Source: Acidimicrobiia bacterium (GTDB lineage: Bacteria; Actinomycetota; Acidimicrobiia; Acidimicrobiales; CATQHL01). Taken from it: a stretch of 50,792 nucleotides of DNA. The position numbers were made by a program, and so were the translations under genes. The stretch is from contig VXXM01000077.1 of assembly GCA_009835395.1 (NCBI GenBank), positions 1 to 50,792 on the forward strand, written 5' to 3'. Below the pieces are notes generated by a model. The model had not been told where the DNA came from and made no database searches. It saw only the letters and a list, made by a program, of their open reading frames with translations. How positions within the stretch are numbered: position 1 is the first letter of the stretch; every line of letters begins with the position of its first letter. This document shows positions 38,093 to 47,209 of the stretch, piece by piece.

Positions 38093-38614
38093 TCAGGATG
38101 TGTTCAGGTCGGCAACGGTGCGCAGGAGCGTCCGCAGGTAGGTGGCCAGGTGCGTCGCCTCGGCGTCGCTGAGGTCACGCGTGACCAGCGCCTCCTGTTT
38201 GTTGAAGGCAGGCATGATCTCGTCCACGACGCGGTGGCCTGACTCGGTGGTTCGCACCAGCATCCGGCGGCCGTCGGTGGGGTGCGGGACACGCTCGGCG
38301 TATCCCTTGCGTTGCAGCGTGTTGAGCACGCCGGTCAGGGTTCCGCCGGTGATGCCGGCCTCGGCGGCCAGGTGCCCGGACTCCTGCTCGCCCCAGACAC
38401 GCAACACGAACAGCACGACGAAGGCGCTCCAGGACAGCTCGTACTGGTGGAGCACGCCGCGCTCCATGTGGTTCCGCACGGCGGTGGCGGCCCGGAAGAT
38501 GTTCGACACCGCGGCCAGCGCCAGCAGGTCCAGGTCGAGGGCGCCGAGCTCGGCGCGGATGAGACGCTCGGCTTCGACGAGTTCGTCGTCCCCGGCGGCG
38601 AAGGCTCGCGGCAT
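38093..38614 (-). CDS. MarR-family transcriptional regulator
   Basis: This 173-residue winged-helix protein has the MarR layout: N-terminal dimer helices, LSWSAFVVLFVLRVWGEQESGHLAAEAGITGG as the first part of the DNA-binding domain, and LTGVLNTLQRKGYAERVPHPTDGRRMLVRTTESG as recognition helix and wing. A C-terminal dimer helix follows. MarR proteins usually repress nearby catabolic genes and release DNA when a phenolic or CoA ligand binds. It precedes the extradiol dioxygenase operon on the same strand. A TATTCT box ends 7 bases before the ATG, so its mRNA is probably leaderless. It is the best candidate to bind the repeats at 38049, 48632 and 49534. Confidence 0.93.
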   Translation of the reverse strand: MPRAFAAGDDELVEAERLIRAELGALDLDLLALAAVSNIFRAATAVRNHMERGVLHQYELSWSAFVVLFVLRVWGEQESGHLAAEAGITGGTLTGVLNTLQRKGYAERVPHPTDGRRMLVRTTESGHRVVDEIMPAFNKQEALVTRDLSDAEATHLATYLRTLLRTVADLNTS

Positions 38615-38621
38615 GGCCGCA

Positions 38622-38627
38622 AGAATA
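38622..38627 (-). promoter_or_regulatory. Candidate -10 box of marR (leaderless arrangement)
   Basis: On the minus strand TATTCT fits TANNNT and is followed by 7 bases and then the ATG at 38614. Confidence 0.5.
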
Positions 38628-38809
38628 CGCCAGCCCCCGGCTGCCCACGGCGTACCGGTCCTCGAAGGGAGCCCGGGATGGCGCGCGGGTGCGCACCGCG
38701 ACCGGCGCCGCTGCGGTGGCCGCGGGCGGCGGCAGATTCGACGCGGGTGGGGGCCTGTGGTACGACGCCGCAAGCTCTCGGGACCGACGAGACAGTCAGG
38801 AGGTGCGCT

Positions 38810-40096
38810 GTGAACGCCGAGTACCAGCAGATCCGCGTGCTCTGGCCCGATCATCTGAACCTGCCACGCGGCAAGTACCTGCCCGCAGCGGTCGCGGCCG
38901 GCGGGGCGCGGCACTGCCTCACCTCCTTCGCCCTCAACTACGACCGGTACATGGGGCCGGTGCCCGGGGCGGGATTCCTGGAGGGAATGCCCGACCTGAA
39001 CTGCGACTTCAGCCTCGACGACGTGCGTCCGGGGTGGGAGGAGGGCGTGGGGGTCGTCGTCGGTGACGTCAGCTTCGAGGGCGCGCCCATCCCGTTCGCG
39101 CCCCGGGAGGTGCTGCGCCGCGCCGTGGCCGCCTGGGAGGACCTGGGCTATACACCCAAGGTGGGGTTCGAGTTCGAGGCCTACCTCATGCAGCCCGGCG
39201 ACGGCGGCGGCTGGGTTCCGTACCCAGCGCCGGGTTCGTTCGTCTACGGCACCGGGCACTTCAGCGATCCGTCAGGTGTCGCCCGCGCCATCGTGGCGCG
39301 GGCCAGGGAGTGCGGGTTCCGCCTCGAGTCGGTGAACGCCGAGTACGACGAGAGCCAGTTCGAGTTCACACTGGTCTATGACGACGTCGTGGCTGCGGCC
39401 GACGAGGCCTTCCTCTTCAAGACCATGGCGCGGGAGATCGCCGCCGAGCGAGGACTGCTCCTCACCTTCCTTCCCAAGCCGATCGCCAACCGAGGCGGCA
39501 ACGGCCTGCACGTGAACCTCAGCTTCGTGGACCGATCCGGTGGTTTCGCCCTGGTGGATCCGTCCGGCGCCGATGGCCTCTCGACAGTCGCCAGGCAGTG
39601 CATCGCCGGTCAACTCGCCTACCTGCGGCCGATGACGGCGCTGTGCTGTCCCACGGTCAACTCCTACAAGCGTCTGGCTCCGGCGCAGCTCTGCGGCTAC
39701 TGGCAGAACTGGGGGCACGACCACCGCTGTACGACGGTGCGGGTGAATCCCGAGCGCGGCCCCTCGACCCGGCTCGAGAACCGCCTCGCCGACCCGGCGG
39801 CCAGCCCGCACGTGGCCGCTGCCGCGGTGCTCGTGGCGAGCCGCCTCGGGGTGACCGGCGAGTTGGAGTGCCCGGCTCCGGAGACCCTCGACGGTCTCGA
39901 GAACGTCAGCTGCGAAGTGCATGTGCCCGGGAGCCTGACCGAGGCCCTCGACGAGCTGGAAGGCGACGAGGCCTTCGTCGCGGCGTTCGGCGCCGAGGCG
40001 GTGGCCCAGTTCGTGGCGGTCAAGCGCACCGAGTGGGATCAGTTCACCGCCCACGTCACCGACTGGGAACTCGACACGTACCTGCCCTACCTCTGA
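38810..40096 (+). CDS. Glutamine synthetase-like gamma-glutamyl ligase
   Basis: This 428-residue protein has the glutamine synthetase catalytic domain: GFEFEAYL (metal glutamates), NAEYDESQFEF, FLPKPI, NGLHVNLSF (glutamate-site His), NSYKRL, and RLENRLADPAASPH. An N-terminal beta-grasp region is present. The sequence departs strongly from assimilatory GlnA and lacks a recognisable adenylylation-loop tyrosine, so it more likely glutamylates an amine, as PuuA, IpuC or the aniline-pathway enzymes do. AGGAGG 6 bases before the GTG supports the start. It stands alone on the plus strand between the MarR/extradiol set and the ABC operon. Confidence 0.88.
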   Translation: MNAEYQQIRVLWPDHLNLPRGKYLPAAVAAGGARHCLTSFALNYDRYMGPVPGAGFLEGMPDLNCDFSLDDVRPGWEEGVGVVVGDVSFEGAPIPFAPREVLRRAVAAWEDLGYTPKVGFEFEAYLMQPGDGGGWVPYPAPGSFVYGTGHFSDPSGVARAIVARARECGFRLESVNAEYDESQFEFTLVYDDVVAAADEAFLFKTMAREIAAERGLLLTFLPKPIANRGGNGLHVNLSFVDRSGGFALVDPSGADGLSTVARQCIAGQLAYLRPMTALCCPTVNSYKRLAPAQLCGYWQNWGHDHRCTTVRVNPERGPSTRLENRLADPAASPHVAAAAVLVASRLGVTGELECPAPETLDGLENVSCEVHVPGSLTEALDELEGDEAFVAAFGAEAVAQFVAVKRTEWDQFTAHVTDWELDTYLPYL

Positions 40097-40114
40097 GCGG
40101 TACAGCGGCTCCGG

Positions 40115-40828
40115 TTACTCGGCGGGTCCGAGGTAGGTGTCGAAGAGGTCGCTGCGCTCCAGTAACTCCCGGCCGGTGCCCTCGGTGGCGATCTCGCCTG
40201 AGCGCATGATGTAGGCCCGGTCGCAGGCAGCCAGCATGCGGTGGGCGTTCTGCTCGACGACGAGCAGGGTGTGCCCGGCGGCGGCGAGGCGGCCGATGAG
40301 GTCGAAGACGAGGTCCACGAGCGCGGGGGCGAGGCCCAGGGAGGGTTCGTCCATGAGCAGGATGCGGGGGGCGCTCATCAGAGCACGGGCGATGGCGAGC
40401 TGCTGGGCCTCGCCGCCGGAGAGATAGCCGGCGGGCGTTTCGCGCCGGTCGCCCAACACCGGGAACAGTTCGGCCATCTCTTCGAGGCGTTCGGCGCGCT
40501 GGCGGGCGGTGGCTGTGATTCCCGCCACGAGGAGGTTCTCGCGCACGGTCAGGTCGGCGAAGAGGCGGCGGTGCTCGGGGACGAGGGCGACGCCGGCGCG
40601 CAGCATCCTGTCGGGCGGGGCGCCGGTGACGTCGCCCCCGTCGAGTAGGACGCGCCCGGCGGCGGGGTTCAGCAGGCCGGCAACCGAGTTCAGCAGCGTC
40701 GTCTTGCCTGCGCCGTTCGGTCCGATGACCCCCACGACCTCACCGGCCCCGACGCGCAGTGACGCCGAGCGCAGCGCGGCGATCGATCCGTACCGGGTGG
40801 TGAGCGATTCGATCGCCAGCATTGTCAC
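40115..40828 (-). CDS. livF: Branched-chain-type ABC transporter ATP-binding protein LivF
   Basis: LivF is one of the two ATPases of the branched-chain amino acid type importer. The 237-residue protein has Walker A GPNGAGKTT, the signature LSGGEAQQLAIARAL, Walker B ILLMDEPS and the H-loop region VVEQNAH. It is the last gene of the minus-strand operon and starts inside the stop of the CoA transferase gene (GTGA). It is separated from its partner subunits by three enzyme genes, an unusual arrangement. The transported compound need not be an amino acid; such importers also carry aromatic acids and amides. Confidence 0.95.
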   Translation of the reverse strand: MTMLAIESLTTRYGSIAALRSASLRVGAGEVVGVIGPNGAGKTTLLNSVAGLLNPAAGRVLLDGGDVTGAPPDRMLRAGVALVPEHRRLFADLTVRENLLVAGITATARQRAERLEEMAELFPVLGDRRETPAGYLSGGEAQQLAIARALMSAPRILLMDEPSLGLAPALVDLVFDLIGRLAAAGHTLLVVEQNAHRMLAACDRAYIMRSGEIATEGTGRELLERSDLFDTYLGPAE

Positions 40829-41994
40829 GCCGTCCCGGGCGCCCGGCGGCGGGCGCGCTCGATCAGTTCATCCACGAGTTCGGGTTCGTGTTCGTCGAGC
40901 GCGGGGACGCGCCAGCGAGGCTCGCCGGCCGCGCTGATGTTGAACGGCGGTCGCAGCATCGTCGCAGCACCCTCGGGGAGTTCGACCGTGCCGAAGCGGT
41001 CGCGTGCCTGCAGTTGCTCGTGGGCCGCCACCTCCAGCGGCCCGTTCACCCTGCCGAAGGCGATGCGCGCCGCTCGCAGCCTGGACAGCACCTGCGCCGC
41101 CGGCTCCGCTGCGAAGCAGGCCGAGATCGCCTCCTCGAGTTCGTCCACGTTGACGACGCGTGAGGCGTTGGTGGCGAAGCGGGGGTCGGTCGCAAGCTCC
41201 GGCCTGCCCATGACCTCGGTGGCCAGCGCGACCCATTCCGGGTTGGCCTGCACCGCAAGCATGATCACCGATCCGTCGTCGAGCTCGAACAGGCCGTAGG
41301 GCGCGATGAGGGCGTGCCGCCGCGCGGAGCGGGTCGGCGGGGCGCCGTCGGCGACCGAGGCATAGGTCTGCGGTGCGGTCCACTCGGCGAGGCACTCCAG
41401 CATCGACAGCGAGATGGCCGCGCCCTCGCCGGTGACGGCGCGGCGGTGCAGCGCCGCCAGGATGCCGCTGAGGGCGTACATCCCGGCGCAGATGTCGGCG
41501 ACCGAGAACCCCACCTTGCTCATCCGCTCGGGGTCGCCGGTGAGTGCGACGGCGCCGGACTCGGCCTGCACGATGAGGTCGTACGCCTTGTCGTCGGCCC
41601 GCGGCCCGTCGATACCGTAGCCGGAGATGTCACAGGCGATGAGATGCGGATGGCGTTCGGTGAGCTGCTCTGCCAGCACGCCGGCCCGCCGGGCCGCGCC
41701 GGGCGAGAGGTTCTGAACGAACACGTCGGCGCCGGCCACCAACTCGTCGAAGTGCTCGCGCTGGGTGGGTTCGCGCAGGTCCAGGGCGATGCTGTCCTTG
41801 CCCCGGTTGCCCCACACGAAGTATGTGGACTCGCCGGCCAGTCGCGAGTCGTAATCGCGGGCGAAGTCGCCGTGCGGCGGGCGCTCCACCTTCAGCACCC
41901 TGGCCCCCAGATCGGCCAGATGGCGGGTCGTGAACGGCGCCGACACGGCGTTCTCCACCGTCACGACGAGGATGCCCTCCAGCGGCGCGCTCAC
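40825..41994 (-). CDS. Class III CoA transferase (CaiB/BaiF family)
   Basis: This 389-residue protein moves CoA between acids through an aspartyl thioester. The expected catalytic aspartate is D167 in SVADICAGMYA, close to D169 of formyl-CoA transferase. N-terminal LADLGARVLKVERP, WGNRGKDSIALDL and DISGYGIDGP are family signatures. It would activate the acid produced by the neighbouring P450 and alcohol dehydrogenase, or the imported acid itself. The GTG start overlaps the P450 stop by 4 bases and the end overlaps livF by 4, so it is translated as part of the transporter operon. Confidence 0.92.
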   Translation of the reverse strand: MSAPLEGILVVTVENAVSAPFTTRHLADLGARVLKVERPPHGDFARDYDSRLAGESTYFVWGNRGKDSIALDLREPTQREHFDELVAGADVFVQNLSPGAARRAGVLAEQLTERHPHLIACDISGYGIDGPRADDKAYDLIVQAESGAVALTGDPERMSKVGFSVADICAGMYALSGILAALHRRAVTGEGAAISLSMLECLAEWTAPQTYASVADGAPPTRSARRHALIAPYGLFELDDGSVIMLAVQANPEWVALATEVMGRPELATDPRFATNASRVVNVDELEEAISACFAAEPAAQVLSRLRAARIAFGRVNGPLEVAAHEQLQARDRFGTVELPEGAATMLRPPFNISAAGEPRWRVPALDEHEPELVDELIERARRRAPGTA

Positions 41995-43256
41995 GGATCG
42001 ATTCCTACCGGCTCCATGGCCACCGACGCTACGCCGTGCACGAAGTTCGAGGCGATCCGCTGCGGGTCGCCGGCCCGCCGGAGCGCCACCCGCCGCTCCA
42101 GCATTTCCTCCAGCAGCACCCTGATCTCCATGCGCGCCAGGGAGGCGCCGAGGCAGAAGTGGTGCCCACCGCCCCCGAAGGAGAAGTGATCGTTGGGCGA
42201 GCGGGCCACGTCGAAGCGGAACGGGTCGGCGAAGGTCTCCGGATCGCGGTTGGCCGAGGCGTACCACATCACCACCTTGTCGCCGGCGGCGACGGCTGTG
42301 CCCGCCAGGGCGGTGTCGCAGCGGGAGGTGCGGCGCATGTGCAGCACCGGCGTGGCCCAGCGGAGCACTTCCTCGACGGCGCAGTCGAGGAGTTCCGGCT
42401 GCCGGTGGAGGCGCCGAAGCTCGTCGGGCTGCTCGGCGAGGGCCAGCGCGCCGTGCACGAGGGCGGTGCGGGTCGTCTCGTTGCCCGCGAAGACGAGAAT
42501 CTGGAAGAAGTTCCGGTACTCGGCGGGGCTGAGCCGGCCACCGTCGGCGGCTCGCACCAGCTCGGTGACCAGATCCTCGGCAGGCTCGGCGCGGCGACGC
42601 TCGCCCAGTTCCTCGCCGTAGACGAAGAGCGCGTGGCTGGCGGGGCTCCCGAAGGGCAGCAGGCGCAGCGGCGTGGCGTTGCCGAAGGCGTCGGGCGCCA
42701 GCGTGGGACGGTCGCCGGTGCCCTCCACGAGATAGTCCGACAGCTCCACGAGGTAGTCGGCGTCGGCCTCGGGGATGCCGAGCATCAGCATGATGACCCG
42801 GATCGGCAGCGGCGCCGCCACCGCCCGCACCCAGTCCCCGCCGCCGGACGCCACGAAGCCGTCCAGCAACTCCGCGGCGATGGCCCGCGTGGCCGCCTCG
42901 AAGCGCGCCACGTTGCGGGGAGTGAAGTGACCGCTGACGATGCGCCGCAGCCGCGTGTGGTCCGGCGGGTCGGTGTCGATGAGCGAGCGGCGCGCCTCGA
43001 GGGCGTCGGCCTCCAGATCCCAGAGGTTGGTGTGCCCGATCTCCGATGAGAAGAGCTCCGGGTTGCGTGACACCGCGCGCACGTCGCCATGACGGGTGAC
43101 GGCCCAGAAGCCGCCCTCCTCGTAACGATGCCAGGCGAGGCCGGGCGCGGCCCGCATGGCGGCGAAGCGGTCGTGGGGAATCCCGTCGAGGTACAGGCTC
43201 GGAGCGGTCACCTCCAGCGGGTTGCCGGTGACGGTCAGCGGGCTCGCCGGATCCAT
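41991..43256 (-). CDS. Cytochrome P450 (second of three)
   Basis: This 421-residue P450 has the I-helix motif FAGNETTR, the ExxR of EEVLRWAT and the heme loop FGGGGHHFCLG with C368. It is clearly related to the P450 at 33027 (shared IDTDPPDHTRLRR-like and ADPFRFDVAR-like segments), so the two are paralogues, probably with related substrates. The ATG at 43256 is used; GTG at 43265 in the same frame is an alternative. The stop overlaps the CoA transferase start (GTGA), and the alcohol dehydrogenase stop lies 14 bases upstream. No ferredoxin or reductase gene is present in the window. Confidence 0.93.
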   Translation of the reverse strand: MDPASPLTVTGNPLEVTAPSLYLDGIPHDRFAAMRAAPGLAWHRYEEGGFWAVTRHGDVRAVSRNPELFSSEIGHTNLWDLEADALEARRSLIDTDPPDHTRLRRIVSGHFTPRNVARFEAATRAIAAELLDGFVASGGGDWVRAVAAPLPIRVIMLMLGIPEADADYLVELSDYLVEGTGDRPTLAPDAFGNATPLRLLPFGSPASHALFVYGEELGERRRAEPAEDLVTELVRAADGGRLSPAEYRNFFQILVFAGNETTRTALVHGALALAEQPDELRRLHRQPELLDCAVEEVLRWATPVLHMRRTSRCDTALAGTAVAAGDKVVMWYASANRDPETFADPFRFDVARSPNDHFSFGGGGHHFCLGASLARMEIRVLLEEMLERRVALRRAGDPQRIASNFVHGVASVAMEPVGIDP

Positions 43257-43270
43257 CGTTCGCACGCCGT

Positions 43271-44242
43271 TCAGACGCCGCCGACCGTCAGCACGAGCCG
43301 GCCCCGCAGGTCGCCCGAGCGCACCCGCGCGTGCGCCTCGGCAGCCCGCTCGAAGGGCAGGGTCTCCACCGGCTGGATGATCGACGGCTCGCGGGCCGCC
43401 AGCGCCAGCAACTCGTCGAGCTGCGCCCGGCTGCCCCACACGCTGTTCATGAACTGCACCTCGTGGGGCCAGGCGCCGGAGCCCCACGGGATCCTCCCGC
43501 CGAACAGCCCGATGACGACCACCATGCCGCGCTTGCGCACCGCGCCCGCGGCCTGCGCCAGCGTGTTATCGGCGCCAATGAAGTCCAGCACCACCTCGGT
43601 CGGGGGAATCCCGTCGCCGGGATCGACCGCCTCGTGCGCGCCGATCTCGCGGGCAGTGGCGCGCTTGGCCGCCGAGATGTCCGCGGCGACGACGGTGGCG
43701 TCGCTGAGCAGCCGCAGGTAGCGGATGGCGAACTGCCCCAGCCCGCCGGCGCCGATCACGGTGGCCCGTGCGCCGGGGCCGCGGCGCCGCAGGAGGTCCA
43801 GCGTGTGCCCGACGGCCCGGTAAGCGGTCAGCCCGCCGCAGGCCAGCGGGGACGCGGCCACGGGGTCCAGGTCGCCCAGCGGGGCCAGGTAGCGGGCGTC
43901 CCGCACCGCCATCCGCTCGGCGTAGCCGCCGTCGGAGAAGATGCCGGCCTCGGCCGCATCGGCGCAGATCATCTCCAGCTCGGACCTGCAGTCGTCGCAG
44001 CGGCCGCACCCCCACGGGGCATAGACCATCACCGGCCCCAGCCGGGGATGCATGCCGGTCACCTCGTGTCCGAGGATCCGCGGCAGGGCGATGGGGAACA
44101 GGCCCTCGGAGATGTGCAGGTCGGAACCGCAGACACCGCAGGCGATCACGTCGATCACCTCACCGCCGTCGGGCGCCGGCTCGGGATGGTCCTCGACGAG
44201 GCGCACCGGGGCGCCGAACTCGGTGAGCAGTACCGCCCGCAT
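43271..44242 (-). CDS. Zinc-dependent alcohol dehydrogenase, MDR family
   Basis: This 323-residue medium-chain dehydrogenase oxidises an alcohol to an aldehyde or ketone with NAD(P). It has catalytic zinc ligands C35 and H59 (with E60), the structural-zinc cysteines C79, C82, C85 and C93, and the nucleotide motif VIGAGGLGQFAIRYL. The catalytic domain start is short but complete. The ATG shares a base with the stop of the livM-livG fusion gene (TGATG). Lying just before a P450 gene, it could oxidise the alcohol that the P450 forms. Confidence 0.93.
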   Translation of the reverse strand: MRAVLLTEFGAPVRLVEDHPEPAPDGGEVIDVIACGVCGSDLHISEGLFPIALPRILGHEVTGMHPRLGPVMVYAPWGCGRCDDCRSELEMICADAAEAGIFSDGGYAERMAVRDARYLAPLGDLDPVAASPLACGGLTAYRAVGHTLDLLRRRGPGARATVIGAGGLGQFAIRYLRLLSDATVVAADISAAKRATAREIGAHEAVDPGDGIPPTEVVLDFIGADNTLAQAAGAVRKRGMVVVIGLFGGRIPWGSGAWPHEVQFMNSVWGSRAQLDELLALAAREPSIIQPVETLPFERAAEAHARVRSGDLRGRLVLTVGGV

Positions 44243-46161
44243 CAGTGGCTCTTCCGATGCCCGCCGGCGTCCGAGCCAAGGTAGGCGGCCTGCACGAGGG
44301 GGTTTGCCTGGATCTCCGCCGGGGTGCCCACGGCGATGATCTTTCCCTGATCGAGGGTGTAGACCCGGTCGCAGATCCCGACGATGAAGTTCAGATCGTG
44401 GTCGATGACCAGCACTCCGGCACCGATGGCGGCCGCCGTGGTGCGCACCCGGTGGATCATCTCCAGCGACTCGGCGTCGCTCATCCCGCTCGTGGGCTCG
44501 TCCAGGAGCAGGAAGTCGGGCCGGGCCGCCGCCGCCCGCGCCAACTCCAGGCGCCGGGCGTTGCCGTAGTCCAGCTCGCGGGCGCGCCGCCCGCGGAGCT
44601 CCCAGAGTCCGACCCCGCGAAGCAGTGTCTCGGTGTCCGGGCCCGGCCGACCGGACCGGTGGCGCTCGGCGACGAGGGCTGCGACCTCCACGTTCTCCTG
44701 GGTGGTCAATGAGCCGAACAGCCGCAGGTTCTGGAACGTGCGCACCAGGCCCCCGCGGGCCACCACGTGCGTGGGAGCCCCCGTGAGGTCTCGACCCGCG
44801 GCGATGCAGCGACCCGAGCTCGGCCTGACGACGCCACCGATCACGTTCAGCAGCGTGGTCTTGCCGGCACCGTTGGGCCCGATCAGCCCGACGACCTCGC
44901 CACCCTCCACGGCGACGTGGGCGCCCTCGAGGGCGCGGAAGCCGCCGAAGTCCACGGTGACCTCCGACGTGGCGAGCGTGCTCGCCTGCGGTGGCGGGGA
45001 CTCGGCGGCCACCGGCGGAGCATCCGGCCGTTCCGATCGCCGGCGCAGCCGGAGGCGCAGCAGCCAGGTGTCGAGTTCCCAGTCGTCCAGCAGGCCCGAC
45101 GATCGGAAGATCATGAATCCCAGCATCGCCCCGCCCAGGAAGATGCCCGTGAGCCCGTCGCGCAGCAGCCAGTCCAGCGCAGCCACGTTCACGTCCGGGC
45201 CCGCCACGTAGCGCATCCCCTCGAGGCCGATCGTCATGACGACGGTGCCCAGGACGGCGCCGGTGACGCTGTTGCGCCCGCCGACGATGAGCATCGCCAG
45301 CGTGATGAGCGTGTACTCGAAGAAGAAGAAGCGCGGCGTGATGACGCCCAGCGCGTAGACGCGGAGTGCAGAGCCCACGGCCACGATCACGACCGACAGC
45401 AGCAGGGCGACCATCTGATGGGTAGCGGGGTTGATTCCCATGGCCCGGGCCGCCAGGTCGTCCTCCCGCGCCGCCTGGGCCAGGCGGCCCACGCGGGTCT
45501 GGCGGAACAGCCTGGCCACCAGGATCGAGACGAAGAGCAGCACGTAGATCCAGGTCCGGCCCTCCAGCTTGTTGCCGAGGCTGAAGCTGATTCCCGAGCG
45601 GCCCCCTCCGGTGAGGTCGGTCCAGTTGCGGGCCACCTCGTGCACCACGAAGAGGAGTGCCAGGGTGATGACGGCGGCCGAGATCGCCCCGGTGCGCGCG
45701 CCCGAGCGGGTGAGGCCCAGCCCGATGATGAACGCCGCCACGAGCGTCACACCGATTGCGGCGAGCGTCGCCACCGCGGGATGCAGGCTCACCTCGGCCA
45801 GGCCGAACGGGGCGTCGGGGATGATCTGGGTCTTGCGCTCGGGTGAGATGGCGAGGACGGCGAATGTGTACCCGGCGATGGCGCCGAAGCCGATGTGGCC
45901 GAACGACATCACGCCGGTGTTGCCCACGTAGACCCCGATCCCGGTGACCACGATGGCGTTGATGAGCATCTGCGTGACGAGGTCGTCGCGGGCGGCCCCG
46001 CCGGTGGCGGTGTAGGCCAGGGCGCCGCCCACCAGCAACCCGAACAGGACGACCGATCCCAGGATCGGTCCCAGGACGTGCCGGGCCGGGTCGTTGCGCA
46101 TGCCGAAGCCCCTGCTGGCGGCCCGCAGGCGTCGAGAGGTGGGGCCCATCGGTTCGCTCAC
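44242..46161 (-). CDS. livM-livG: Fused ABC permease and ATPase (LivM-LivG)
   Basis: One 639-residue protein joins the LivM permease (about residues 1-370, with eight or more membrane segments and GHIGFGAIAGY) to the LivG ATPase (about 395-639). The ATPase has Walker A GPNGAGKTT with K434, DYGNARRLELARA as signature region, Walker B LLLDEPTSG and an IDHDLNF H-loop. An Arg/Pro-rich linker of about 30 residues joins them. Such fusions occur in some actinobacteria and proteobacteria. The GTG at 46161 overlaps the livH stop (GTGA); ATG 46149 is an alternative. It works with LivH, LivF and the binding protein. Confidence 0.95.
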   Translation of the reverse strand: MSEPMGPTSRRLRAASRGFGMRNDPARHVLGPILGSVVLFGLLVGGALAYTATGGAARDDLVTQMLINAIVVTGIGVYVGNTGVMSFGHIGFGAIAGYTFAVLAISPERKTQIIPDAPFGLAEVSLHPAVATLAAIGVTLVAAFIIGLGLTRSGARTGAISAAVITLALLFVVHEVARNWTDLTGGGRSGISFSLGNKLEGRTWIYVLLFVSILVARLFRQTRVGRLAQAAREDDLAARAMGINPATHQMVALLLSVVIVAVGSALRVYALGVITPRFFFFEYTLITLAMLIVGGRNSVTGAVLGTVVMTIGLEGMRYVAGPDVNVAALDWLLRDGLTGIFLGGAMLGFMIFRSSGLLDDWELDTWLLRLRLRRRSERPDAPPVAAESPPPQASTLATSEVTVDFGGFRALEGAHVAVEGGEVVGLIGPNGAGKTTLLNVIGGVVRPSSGRCIAAGRDLTGAPTHVVARGGLVRTFQNLRLFGSLTTQENVEVAALVAERHRSGRPGPDTETLLRGVGLWELRGRRARELDYGNARRLELARAAAARPDFLLLDEPTSGMSDAESLEMIHRVRTTAAAIGAGVLVIDHDLNFIVGICDRVYTLDQGKIIAVGTPAEIQANPLVQAAYLGSDAGGHRKSH

Positions 46162-47045
46162 ACCCTCTCGGCCCGGCGGATGGTGACCATCCCCTGCGGG
46201 CGGAACACGAACAGCAGGGCGATGCACACGAACACCATCCCGTCGGTGAGGCCGACCAGCCCGTCGGGCAGGCGCGAGATCAGCAGGACCTCCACGAGGC
46301 CCAGCGCCAGACCACCGAGGACGGCGCCCCCCAGGCTGCCCAGCCCCCCGATGAGGGCTGCCAGCACGCCCTTCAGCATGGGGGTGAGGCCGGCGGTGGG
46401 GTCCGCCTGCCCGGTGCGCATCAGCCAGAAGACCGAGGCCACCCCGGCCAGGATCCCCGACAGCACGAACGCCCCCCGGATGACCCGGTTGCTGCGCACG
46501 CCCATGAGGCGGGCCGCCTCGAAGTCCTCCGCGGCGGCGCGCAGCGTCATGCCGAACATCGTGCGACGCACCAGCCACACGGTCCCGGCAAGCGTGACGA
46601 GTGTGAAGCCGATGACCGCGAGGTCGTAGATCTCCAGGTTCACCCCGCCCACGCTGACGGTCTCGAACAGCCAGCTCGGCCGGGCGAAGGTTCGCCGGTT
46701 CGCGGAGACACCCATGATGAACAGCGCCTGAACCACGAAGTGCACCCCGAAGGACGTGAGCACCATCGTGAAGTCCGAGGAGTTGCGAACCCAGCGGAAC
46801 GCGGCGAACTCGATCCCCAGCGCCGTCAGCATCGAGGACACCAGGATCGCCGGTACCAGGGCCCACCAGTCCAGCCCGAGCGTGAAGAGCGCGTAGCTCA
46901 CGTAGGCGCTGACGGTGATCAGTTCCCCGTGCGCAAAGTTCACGAGGTGCATGACGCCGAAGATCACGGCGATGCCCAGCGCCAGCAGGGCGTAGATGCT
47001 GCCGCGCCCGATCCCGTCGACGAGCTGCTGGAGCAGTTCGGTCAT
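46158..47045 (-). CDS. livH: Branched-chain-type ABC transporter permease LivH
   Basis: LivH is the second membrane subunit of the importer. The 295-residue protein has about eight membrane segments, the N-terminal GSIYALLALGIAVIFGVMHLVNFAHGE signature region and the cytoplasmic loop AAAEDFEAARLMGV that contacts the ATPase. It starts 185 bases after the binding-protein gene, with a strong hairpin in between, and its end overlaps livM-livG by 4 bases. The binding protein is thus probably made in excess over the membrane parts. Confidence 0.95.
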   Translation of the reverse strand: MTELLQQLVDGIGRGSIYALLALGIAVIFGVMHLVNFAHGELITVSAYVSYALFTLGLDWWALVPAILVSSMLTALGIEFAAFRWVRNSSDFTMVLTSFGVHFVVQALFIMGVSANRRTFARPSWLFETVSVGGVNLEIYDLAVIGFTLVTLAGTVWLVRRTMFGMTLRAAAEDFEAARLMGVRSNRVIRGAFVLSGILAGVASVFWLMRTGQADPTAGLTPMLKGVLAALIGGLGSLGGAVLGGLALGLVEVLLISRLPDGLVGLTDGMVFVCIALLFVFRPQGMVTIRRAERV

Positions 47046-47174
47046 GGCAGCACGTCAGCGCTCCACAAGGCCGTTCGGTGCGTGGAGATCGAAGCCTTCA
47101 GGCCGGTGCGCGGTTCGATCTCGACCATGCACGCGATTGTCTCACGCTTTTCGCGGCGGCTCGCGCCCGAACGG

Positions 47175-47209
47175 GACGGGCCCGGCAGGCTGTACCCGCC
47201 GGGCCCGTC
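47175..47209 (-). terminator. Hairpin between binding-protein gene and livH (partial terminator)
   Basis: GACGGGCCCGGC (47175-47186) and GCCGGGCCCGTC (47198-47209) form a perfect 12-bp stem with an 11-base loop, 21 bases after the binding-protein stop. There is no U-tract, as is common for actinobacterial terminators. It may stop part of the transcription or protect the 3' end of the first gene's mRNA. Confidence 0.6.

Noticed and set aside
38688-38697. Palindrome GGTGCGCACC upstream of the glutamine synthetase-like gene
   Set aside because: Ten bases of alternating GC-rich sequence occur by chance often at this base composition, and no promoter was found beside it.
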